This document shows, piece after piece, positions 34,165 through 42,010 of a stretch of 64,000 nucleotides of DNA (its first letter is position 1; each line of letters opens with the position of its first letter). The stretch is from Ypsolopha sequella (Eukaryota; Arthropoda; Insecta; Lepidoptera; Ypsolophidae). The stretch is from assembly GCA_934047225.1 (NCBI GenBank), contig OW203986.1:26725221-26789220 (forward strand), in the 5' to 3' direction. Position numbers and translations under genes: made by a program. Below the pieces are notes generated by a model. It saw only the letters and a program-made list of their open reading frames with translations, was not told the origin of the DNA and searched no databases.

Positions 34165-34172
34165 AGCATGGA

Positions 34173-35243
34173 GGGTCAGCCCTATCGCCTTACTTTGGGC
34201 ACCCACCACCCTTCGTGCTGCGGGCGGGACGTAATTATCGTCGACGAAACGTGGGTGTACAAGTGTAGACTGTGACTTGCATTTTACAGTCCATATTAGA
34301 AAACACCTCCGAAACCCCTTGGTGGGGATTCATCTCGAGGCGATATCTATTAACTATTAAGGTGACTGTTTAAATAGCCAAATTCATATTAAAGACTAGG
34401 CAAGTGGTCAGGATCAAGGTTCAATTACCGTTTTTGTGAAAATATCTAAGATGGATATGGACAAAGCCACTGAAAGAAGTAACATATAGAATACCTTGTG
34501 AGTTTGGCTCCTTTCGTATTTGGTCCTGAGGGCGAAGTGGGCTCTGGGAAATCCAACATTGTACAAACATTTCTCAGAAAAACAGAACAAAAAAAAATAC
34601 ATATTTGTTTTCGAAGACATGAGAAATATTTCGACATAATATGATTTAACACTATCACACAAACACACAAAGGAAAAAAACCCTAAAGATACCTCTGAAC
34701 AATTTTATTTATCACGTTTTGTGTGTCTGTACTGGGGATCGTATCACTACAAAACTTAAATTGATTATTTTTTTATAATTGGACATAAATAAAATAACCA
34801 ACTCAAAAACCAACCCTGTTAATTTAAAGGTCACTCAAAAATCCAAAATATTTATGGTCCAGCTGATACATACTTACAAAATTACTGGATTTAATTTTAT
34901 TATTATTATTTTGTATAGGCATTGCACGTCTTTGTTGAAAAATTATTCTTATTGCATATAATATTGTAGACACACAGACTTTGTACTTTTTAATAATTGA
35001 TTAATAATATTCAGCAATAAAATTTAACGTTGCTAAGACGTCATTGTTAACAGCAAGGAGGTCATGTAGATATATAAGGTTTGGTAAGCAGGTAGAACAA
35101 ATCAATCCATCCTTATATTTATTCAAAATTCGTATAAATACTGTATTATTCAAATAAAACTTTAAAAAGTTCAAAAACAACCTTAATAATCAAAATCTTC
35201 GAATAACAAATCACAAGGAGTTAATTAAATTTTAAATCGACGT
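34173..35243. other. Intergenic upstream of the LTR element
   Basis: No gene is recognised. A fragment at 34360-34445 (AGACTAGGCAAGTGGTCAGG) is weakly related to MITE-3. The last four bases (ACGT, 35240-35243) are the left target duplication of the gypsy element. Confidence 0.4.
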
Positions 35244-35480
35244 TGTAACGCGCTATACCTCCATACATATTGATAAATAGATCTCGGACGACGAGTCGCC
35301 CCACTCCCCGCGTCCCGCACCTCCGTGCGGCCCCGCGCACCGCGCGCTCGCTCGATGTCTTTAGTAGTGTGCGACTAGCCCGCCTCGGGAAACATTGTTT
35401 GTTGTTACTTTCTTGTAATACGTGAATTAAACACGAACTGTACCAGGACACAGTGTTACATTTTTTTCCCGAACCCTACA
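35244..35480 (+). repeat. 5' LTR of gypsy element
   Basis: 237 bp, starts TGT and ends ACA. The middle is GC-rich (CCCCGCGCACCGCGCGCTCG), in contrast to the AT-rich flanks. Confidence 0.97.
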
Positions 35481-35482
35481 AA

Positions 35483-35500
35483 TGGCTGCCCAACGTTTGT
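35483..35500 (+). other. Primer-binding site
   Basis: TGGCTGCCCAACGTTTGT starts two bases after the 5' LTR. The leading TGG pairs with the CCA end of a tRNA; which tRNA is not determined. Confidence 0.7.
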
Positions 35501-35512
35501 GAATAGTGTAAC

Positions 35513-38500
35513 ATGCCGCGAACAAGAAAGAATAATAATATGTCGTCACAAGAGCGCGAGTCGAGAAACAACATCACCATGACCTCGGAAGCTTTACAAG
35601 AACTGGTCGCCACACTCCAGCGGTCACAGACAGAATTCTGCCAGAGACTCCTAGCAGACGCCCGCTCTTCAACACCCAGACCGATAGGTGACGGCACGCT
35701 TGCTTCAGAGTCCGCAATCCTGTCGGCACTTGCCACGAACGCAAATTTTTCCCAGTGCACGGTCCGTTACGGAGGCTGTCCTGAGGAGTCGCTCGAAGCG
35801 TTTATTGATAGCATCGAGGTGTACAAGTCCTGTGTGAATATTTCTGAGGAAAACGCCACGAAAGGCTTGTCGTTGCTGTTTACTGGCGTTGCCGCCGTAT
35901 GGTGGCAAGGAATCCGAGAAGAGGTACGCGACTGGAAGGACGCTATACAGAGACTTCGGGGCGCATTCGGTGAGCGCCGTCCCCCGTACCGCATATACAC
36001 GGAGCTGTTTTCGATGCGACAAGGTCAAGAAAACATCGAGATATTCGTGTCTAAAGCACGCGCAATTCTGTCGCGCTTGCCGCCAGGTGATCTGTCCGAA
36101 AAAGTAAAGCTGGACATGGTGTACGGTCTCCTCGACACCCGCATCAGAAGGAGGCTCGATCGAGATACCGTGACGTCATTCGACGAGTTGCTTCGTAAGG
36201 CAAGAAGCATCGAGGACGCGCTGAGGGAACCACAAGCGCCCCCCGCCCTCGCCCCTCGTCCTACAATGACGCAACCTCAACGCGCGCTCCCAGTGTCGTT
36301 GACCTCATCGCAACAGCCGTCCCGCCAACTACGGTACACCGCGCCGCCCGCCCCCCCTCAGCCGGCTTCGCCTGCGATCGCGCCATCGCCCGCGCCGTCT
36401 ACACTAGAACGGCCAGGCGTCCCCCCTGCGCGCCGCCACGCCGAGCTGCCCGCCGACGCAACTGCTGCCACCAACTCTACGTCGTCAAGCCGCAACACTC
36501 GCCCAAAATGTAGCTATTGCAAAAATTTCGGCCACACAAGTGAACAGTGTCGGAAACTCCGCGATCGTCAATCGAACACTTTAGTAACTACGTCTACGAT
36601 ATCGTGTTACGGATGTGGGACGCCGGGAGTCATTCGGTCTCAATGTGCGAATTGTAGAGAGGTAACTTTTTCATCCGTCGAGATAAATAATCAGGTGAGC
36701 GCAGCCCAATCTAACATTACCGCGAAAAATTCTATTGCATGTAATGATAACAGTGGTAGCAACGAATCAACGTCAAATTCTGTTAACCCCTTGACGTTGC
36801 ACATGAATTTTGTTAACCGTTCGACTGTCGATACCGATCAGAATTTTGCTAACCGTTCGACTGCCGATACCGATCAGAATTTTGTTAACCGTTCGACTGC
36901 GGATACCGATCAGAATTTTGTTAACCGTTCGACTGCCGATACCGATCAGAATTTTGTTAACCGTTCGACTGTCGATACCGATCAGAATTTTGTTAACCGT
37001 TCGACTGCGGATACCGATCAGAATTTTGTTAACCGTTCGACTGCCGATACCGATCAGAATTTTGTTAACCGTTCGACTGTCGATACCGATCAGAATTTTG
37101 TTAACCGTTCGACTGCGGATACCGATCAGAATTTTGTTAACCGTTCGACTGCTGATACCGATCAGAATTTTGTTAACCGTTCGACTGCGGATACCGATCA
37201 GTGTTTTATTAACTCTTTGAATGCAAACATCGATCGGTGTTCTGTTAACCCTTCAAATACGAACACCGATCAGTGTTCTGTTAACCCTTCAAATACGAAC
37301 ACCGATCAGTATTCTGTTAACCCTTCAGCTGCGAATAACGATGAGCGTTATGTTAACCCTTTCACTGCGAACAGTGACGAGTGTTCTGTAAACCCTTTGA
37401 ATACAAATGTAGATAATTATTTTGTTAACCCGTCGAGTGCGACCAACGGTGAATGTAGGCTTAACCCGTTGAGTAGTCATGTCCACTCAGCTGATTTACT
37501 CAAACTTAAGAGTACTGTTTCCGGGTTGGTTTTAAATAATAAAATGAAAACCGTGCGTGATACGAATTCCGGTCAAAGTGGAAACGTGACTGTGCCTAAT
37601 CCTCGTTGTGGAATTTCTGTATGTAATCCCAACGTATCACAATCTAATAATTTACGGCCTGTGTTGTACATGGAAGTATTGGGTCTTCGTGGTTTAGCTT
37701 TAATTGATACAGCTGCAAAAAGGTGTGTTGCTGGCTCCCAGCTGTTTGCTTTGCTCCAACAAAAAAATAACAAATTTCAAAGGCAATGCATGAATGTAAA
37801 GCTTGCTGATGGAACTTCACAATCACGTATTGTGTTAATTACCCAAGTTGACGTCAAGGTCAATCATAGGCTCATTCCAACAGAATTCGTTATATTCCCT
37901 GAAGCCAATGCAAGCCAAACTCTTTTGGGGATTGATTTCCTTAAAGCAGCTGGTATTCAAATCGACTTTAGCAAAGCAACTTGGCGCTTTTCAGATAGCA
38001 ATACAACTTACCCTCTAGAGTATGAAGAGTATACAGCGGTTGCTGCGGTCACTTCCGGTTCCTCACCTGTCTCACTGCGCGAGGACGAAGGTACTCTACT
38101 TACCAGTGAACAGTGCTTGTTGCTCGATCAGCTTCTTCAGGACAACAGGGCCATCTTCAAACCAGGGGGAGATCCAACTCCTTTCGCAGAGCACTTCATT
38201 AATACAGGTGAACACTTGCCAATTTCTGTACCACCGTACCGGCTAACACCCGCAAAGAAAGAGATAATGAAAGCTGAAATTGACAAAATGCTCGAAGACG
38301 GGATAATTGAAGAGTGCGAGTCAGCTTGGACTTCACCAGCTCTTTTAATTCCGAAGAAGAACAATCAGGTAAGGTTCTGTGTAGACTACCGTAAACTAAA
38401 CAGCGTTACAAAAACTGACCATTACCCTCTTCCTGTCATCGATGAGCTCCTCCAGTCAACAAAAAGGAATTGCATCATCAGCACCATCGACCTGAAATCC

Positions 38501-40873
38501 AGTTACTGGCAGGTAAGCGTCGCGCCAGCTGACAGGGACAAAACAGCGTTTATTTCACCTCTCGGGACTTACCGTTTCACCCGCATGCCGTTCGGCTTGA
38601 AAAACGCGCCGGCAACCTTTCAACGGTTGATGGACCGCTTTAGATCTGGTGCTTGTTTCGGCGATACCATCATTCTGGCATACCTGGATGATCTCCTGGT
38701 GATTTCTGATGGTTTTGAGAAGCATCTAGACGATCTGCGCTTGGTGTTTGACCGGCTGCGTCAATTCGGGTTGCATCCAAACCGAGAGAAGTGCATGTTT
38801 GCCTGCAAAGAGGTTAAGTACTTAGGCCACTTAATTACCCCTGATGGTATTAAGCCTGACAATTCCAAGATTGAAGCCATCACAGAGATGAAGGTACCAA
38901 GCAATTTAAAACATCTTAGAACTTTCCTTCAGACAGCCTCCTGGTTCCGAAAGTTTATCCCAAACTTCTCTGAAGTAGCTCAACCCCTTACGATGCTCAC
39001 CAAGAAAAACCAACCTTGGTGCTGGGGGGAGCAACAGAAAGCTGCTTTCGACGAACTAAAGGTAAGGCTTGCTTCTGCACCAATTTTAATACAGGCTGAC
39101 TTTAGCAAAACTTTTGTGCTACGAACGGATGCGAGCGACTATGCCGTTGGGGCGGCGTTAATGCAAGGAGAAGGTAACGACGAACGTCCTATTGAGTATG
39201 CAAGCCGCCTCTTAACGCCAGCGGAACGCCGTTACAGCACAACAGAACGCGAAGCTCTCGCCGTTGTTTGGGCTGTAGAAAAGTTTCGTCCATATATTGA
39301 TGGTCATCCCGTATGCGTCAAGAGCGACCATCAACCACTGAAGTGGCTTATGACCTTAAAGTCGCCTAATGGTCGTCTCACCCGATGGGCATTGAAACTA
39401 CAAGGCTACGATATTAAATACGAATACGAACCTGGTAAGTCTAATGTTCTAGCCGATACCCTTAGCCGTCCAACGTGCGATGGACATTCTAAGAATGACT
39501 GTAGCGTGTGCTCAGTCACTATCGACGTTCCTCACGTTAACGCTGCAGATCTTCGTTCAGCGCAGCTCAAAGATTTGGAGGTATCAAAAATTATCAAAGA
39601 CCTGGAGCAGACGAATCCTTTAACATATGATAGGTGGTTAGAACGAGGATACCTACTTAGTCAAGGAGTACTGTATCGCTACGACCCTGATTCCGATTCC
39701 GAAGAGCCACAGCTGGTCGTCCCTGATTCTATGAAAGAATCCGTGCTAAAAGAATTTCACGACGCACCGACTGCAGGCCACCAAGGTGTAGAACGTACCT
39801 TGCAAAGGATCAAGGGTAAGTACTTTTTCACAGGTATGCGGAAATACGTCACAGAGTATTTGAAGAACTGCGTTGACTGCCAAAGGTATAAGATCTCCAA
39901 CCAGAAGCCTGCTGGACTTTTGCAAACTCCCGTGCTTAATCAACGGAATGAGGTACTCGCTGTAGATCTTTTCGGACCTCTTCCAGAAGGTAAAAACGGT
40001 GAGAAATGGATCTTACTAGTCGAGGATACTGCCACCCGTTGGGTCGAATTATTTGCGCTTAAAGACGCAAACGCAGAAACATGTGCACCAGTACTCATCG
40101 AAGAATATTTTTTAAGGTACGGTTTACCACGTAGAATTATATCAGATAATGGTGTACAATTTGTGTCGGCTGTTATGCAGCAGTGCATGCACCTGTTGGG
40201 TATCAAGCAAAACCTTATACCTCTGTATCACCCTGAGGCAAACCCAGCGGAAAGAAAAAACCGCGACCTTAAGACTCAACTTTCTATCCTTGTACAGACA
40301 GAACATCGATCTTGGCCACAATTTTTGTCTCACATAAGGTTTTCTATGAACAGTGCTACTTGTGCCACTACTGGTCACACTCCTGCATATCTTACATTTG
40401 CTAGGGAAATGCGAACTCCGTTTGATGCCAATCATGACCTACGTGGTATTCTTTCGAAAGACACTTTTGTGCCACAAGCCACTCCTTATTTGGAAAAGTT
40501 TTTGCTCACGTTGAAAGACATTAAAGATCGTGTCGAGAAGCAACAGGATGCTAGGAAGGATGTTGCGGATAGCAGACGTCACCCATCTGTTTCGCACGCT
40601 GAGGGAGACCTAATATTTCTGACAACACATGCCCTCAGTAACGCAGCTAAGGGGTTAACAAAAAAGTTCATGCCTTTACGCGACGGCCCTTATGTTATCC
40701 GTAAATTAATTAGCCCCACTACTTACGAAGTCGAGGACTCCGAGGGCCAACTTTTGGGGAAGTTTCATGCCAGGGACATAACACCTTGTATGGGTCAAAG
40801 TGTTGGTGAGTCCGTCCCAGTACAACCTCGAAGACGTCGAGGTCGCCCACGTAAACCGTGTGACTGTTGTTAA
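35513..40873 (+). CDS. Gag-Pol polyprotein of gypsy element
   Basis: One uninterrupted frame of 1786 residues, so Gag and Pol are fused without a frameshift. An N-terminal Gag-like region is followed by a proline-rich linker (about 236-310). A CCHC zinc knuckle CSYCKNFGHTSEQC (333-346) is followed by a second knuckle-like CYGCGTPGVIRSQC (365-378) with valine in place of histidine. A 12-residue tandem repeat occupies 432-659. The protease has its aspartate at 732 (IDTAA). The reverse transcriptase carries YLDD at 1057-1060, and RNase H carries TDAS at 1205-1208. The integrase has the HHCC zinc site beginning at His 1416, the first catalytic Asp at 1485, then ISDNG, and a GPYVI motif. The C-terminus ends RRRRGRPRKPCDCC, an AT-hook-like tail. 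All catalytic motifs appear intact. Confidence 0.96.
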   Translation: MPRTRKNNNMSSQERESRNNITMTSEALQELVATLQRSQTEFCQRLLADARSSTPRPIGDGTLASESAILSALATNANFSQCTVRYGGCPEESLEAFIDSIEVYKSCVNISEENATKGLSLLFTGVAAVWWQGIREEVRDWKDAIQRLRGAFGERRPPYRIYTELFSMRQGQENIEIFVSKARAILSRLPPGDLSEKVKLDMVYGLLDTRIRRRLDRDTVTSFDELLRKARSIEDALREPQAPPALAPRPTMTQPQRALPVSLTSSQQPSRQLRYTAPPAPPQPASPAIAPSPAPSTLERPGVPPARRHAELPADATAATNSTSSSRNTRPKCSYCKNFGHTSEQCRKLRDRQSNTLVTTSTISCYGCGTPGVIRSQCANCREVTFSSVEINNQVSAAQSNITAKNSIACNDNSGSNESTSNSVNPLTLHMNFVNRSTVDTDQNFANRSTADTDQNFVNRSTADTDQNFVNRSTADTDQNFVNRSTVDTDQNFVNRSTADTDQNFVNRSTADTDQNFVNRSTVDTDQNFVNRSTADTDQNFVNRSTADTDQNFVNRSTADTDQCFINSLNANIDRCSVNPSNTNTDQCSVNPSNTNTDQYSVNPSAANNDERYVNPFTANSDECSVNPLNTNVDNYFVNPSSATNGECRLNPLSSHVHSADLLKLKSTVSGLVLNNKMKTVRDTNSGQSGNVTVPNPRCGISVCNPNVSQSNNLRPVLYMEVLGLRGLALIDTAAKRCVAGSQLFALLQQKNNKFQRQCMNVKLADGTSQSRIVLITQVDVKVNHRLIPTEFVIFPEANASQTLLGIDFLKAAGIQIDFSKATWRFSDSNTTYPLEYEEYTAVAAVTSGSSPVSLREDEGTLLTSEQCLLLDQLLQDNRAIFKPGGDPTPFAEHFINTGEHLPISVPPYRLTPAKKEIMKAEIDKMLEDGIIEECESAWTSPALLIPKKNNQVRFCVDYRKLNSVTKTDHYPLPVIDELLQSTKRNCIISTIDLKSSYWQVSVAPADRDKTAFISPLGTYRFTRMPFGLKNAPATFQRLMDRFRSGACFGDTIILAYLDDLLVISDGFEKHLDDLRLVFDRLRQFGLHPNREKCMFACKEVKYLGHLITPDGIKPDNSKIEAITEMKVPSNLKHLRTFLQTASWFRKFIPNFSEVAQPLTMLTKKNQPWCWGEQQKAAFDELKVRLASAPILIQADFSKTFVLRTDASDYAVGAALMQGEGNDERPIEYASRLLTPAERRYSTTEREALAVVWAVEKFRPYIDGHPVCVKSDHQPLKWLMTLKSPNGRLTRWALKLQGYDIKYEYEPGKSNVLADTLSRPTCDGHSKNDCSVCSVTIDVPHVNAADLRSAQLKDLEVSKIIKDLEQTNPLTYDRWLERGYLLSQGVLYRYDPDSDSEEPQLVVPDSMKESVLKEFHDAPTAGHQGVERTLQRIKGKYFFTGMRKYVTEYLKNCVDCQRYKISNQKPAGLLQTPVLNQRNEVLAVDLFGPLPEGKNGEKWILLVEDTATRWVELFALKDANAETCAPVLIEEYFLRYGLPRRIISDNGVQFVSAVMQQCMHLLGIKQNLIPLYHPEANPAERKNRDLKTQLSILVQTEHRSWPQFLSHIRFSMNSATCATTGHTPAYLTFAREMRTPFDANHDLRGILSKDTFVPQATPYLEKFLLTLKDIKDRVEKQQDARKDVADSRRHPSVSHAEGDLIFLTTHALSNAAKGLTKKFMPLRDGPYVIRKLISPTTYEVEDSEGQLLGKFHARDITPCMGQSVGESVPVQPRRRRGRPRKPCDCC
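36806..37489 (+). repeat. 36-bp coding tandem repeat inside Gag-Pol
   Basis: Eleven near-identical 36-bp units (NRSTADTDQNFV in protein, 36806-37201) are followed by eight degenerate units (37202-37489). Units differ mainly at one codon (GTC, GCC, GCG or GCT). The order GCG-GCC-GTC repeats, indicating a 108-bp higher-order unit. Because 36 is a multiple of 3, another frame is also open (36810-37220), which is a by-product. Confidence 0.92.
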
Positions 40874-40960
40874 TCAGTGTTATCATTACATTATATTGAT
40901 TTCGTTTTTCAATAAGTGTTGTTGTTTTGCCAAGTCACCATCGGGGCGATTTTGTGACTT

Positions 40961-40970
40961 GGAGGGGGAG
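40961..40970 (+). other. Polypurine tract
   Basis: GGAGGGGGAG, two bases upstream of the 3' LTR, the expected plus-strand priming site. Confidence 0.85.
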
Positions 40971-40972
40971 TA

Positions 40973-41209
40973 TGTAACGCGCTATACCTCCATACATATT
41001 GATAAATAGATCTCGGACGACGAGTCGCCCCACTCCCCGCGTCCCGCACCTCCGTGCGGCCCCGCGCACCGCGCGCTCGCTCGATGTCTTTAGTAGTGTG
41101 CGACTAGCCCGCCTCGGGAAACATTGTTTGTTGTTACTTTCTTGTAATACGTGAATTAAACACGAACTGTACCAGGACACAGTGTTACATTTTTTTCCCG
41201 AACCCTACA
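40973..41209 (+). repeat. 3' LTR of gypsy element
   Basis: 237 bp, identical by eye to the 5' LTR. It is followed by the right target duplication ACGT and, 265 bp later, by the SANT gene start codon. Confidence 0.97.
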
Positions 41210-41474
41210 ACGTTAACTTTCGCGCCTTTCAGCCAGTAGCAAAAAAAAACATTTTATAGTCATAAAATTATGTTTATTGTCATCACGGGCTCATTGCTTT
41301 ATTGAAATTATTTCATTTTAATTTATTCCCTGTGATACAAATGGTCGATTATTTTTAATAAACACCACAAAAACAAATAGGTTTTAAGAAACCGTCAACT
41401 GTTAACTATTTCCCTGTCCATAGAACGTCAAGTAATGAAGCTTTTCTTTGAAAATTCGCGTTCAGTTGTTTTAA

Positions 41475-42010
41475 ATGTGGAAGCCGATAATTTTGGACGT
41501 GGAGTGCATTGTTTGCAACAAAACGTTGCATAAAATTAATCACGATCCTCGTGAAATAACCAGAAATATGGGGAAAATCACAAACAACAGTACCCGTCGT
41601 TCAAGAACCCCTAACTGGTCTCTCGCGGAGAAGCAGTATCTCCTAAAGTTAATTAGTGACCGTAAAGAAGTCGTTGTCACTTTGAATAACAATGGGCCTA
41701 ATCATTCCGAAGAAAAAGATGTGGCTTGGAATGAGATCTTACGGGAGTTAGCGCTGAAGTTTGGAAATAAGTTCGTGGAGATATCGATAAAGAAAGTGAA
41801 GACCCAGTGGCAGAATATGAAAAGAATTGCTCGAGAGGAAATCGCAGTCCACGGTGCAGCAGTCGAGAAGTACTCAAGGCAGTCATTTGAAGTGTGTCAG
41901 GTCTTAGACTTGGTGAAGGATGGGGTGCTGAAAAAAGAGAATGTGCCTTTAAATGATTCTTCAAGTAACGTTACCACAAATGTAGAGATAAAGGCTGAAA
42001 GGATTGATGA
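41475..42010 (+). CDS. SANT gene exon 1
   Basis: 178 codons plus two bases, containing the whole DNA-binding domain. Read through, it would stop at the TAA just inside the donor (GATGA|GTAAGT); splicing to 42580 replaces that with Glu-Asp-Val. Confidence 0.83.

Larger units (their letters stand above)
35244..41209 (+). mobile_element. Complete Ty3/gypsy LTR retrotransposon, 5966 bp
   Basis: Bounded by 237-bp direct LTRs (TGTAACG to CCTACA) that are identical by eye, and flanked by ACGT at 35240-35243 and 41210-41213. A primer-binding site follows the 5' LTR, a polypurine tract precedes the 3' LTR, and a single intact Gag-Pol frame lies between. The order protease, reverse transcriptase, RNase H, integrase places it in Ty3/gypsy (Metaviridae). 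No envelope frame is present. Identical LTRs and an open frame mean a recent insertion that may still be mobile. It lies in the same orientation as the SANT gene immediately downstream. Confidence 0.97.

Noticed and set aside
34500..34590. Walker A-like GEVGSGKS on the plus strand
   Set aside because: The open stretch is very short, no other ATPase motif follows, and the other strand is equally open. Likely chance.
35221..35451. Minus-strand open frame repeated at 35221-35451 and 40935-41180
   Set aside because: Both are the antisense of the two LTRs; the duplication is just the LTR pair.
36810..37220. Second long open frame (136 residues) overlapping the gypsy repeat region
   Set aside because: It exists only because a 36-bp unit without stops in this frame is repeated. 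Composition is monotonous (LTVRLPIPIRI) and there is no independent start or signal.
35513..41209. Envelope gene making this an errantivirus-type element
   Set aside because: Only about 100 bp separates the Pol stop (40873) from the 3' LTR (40973), leaving no room for an envelope frame.
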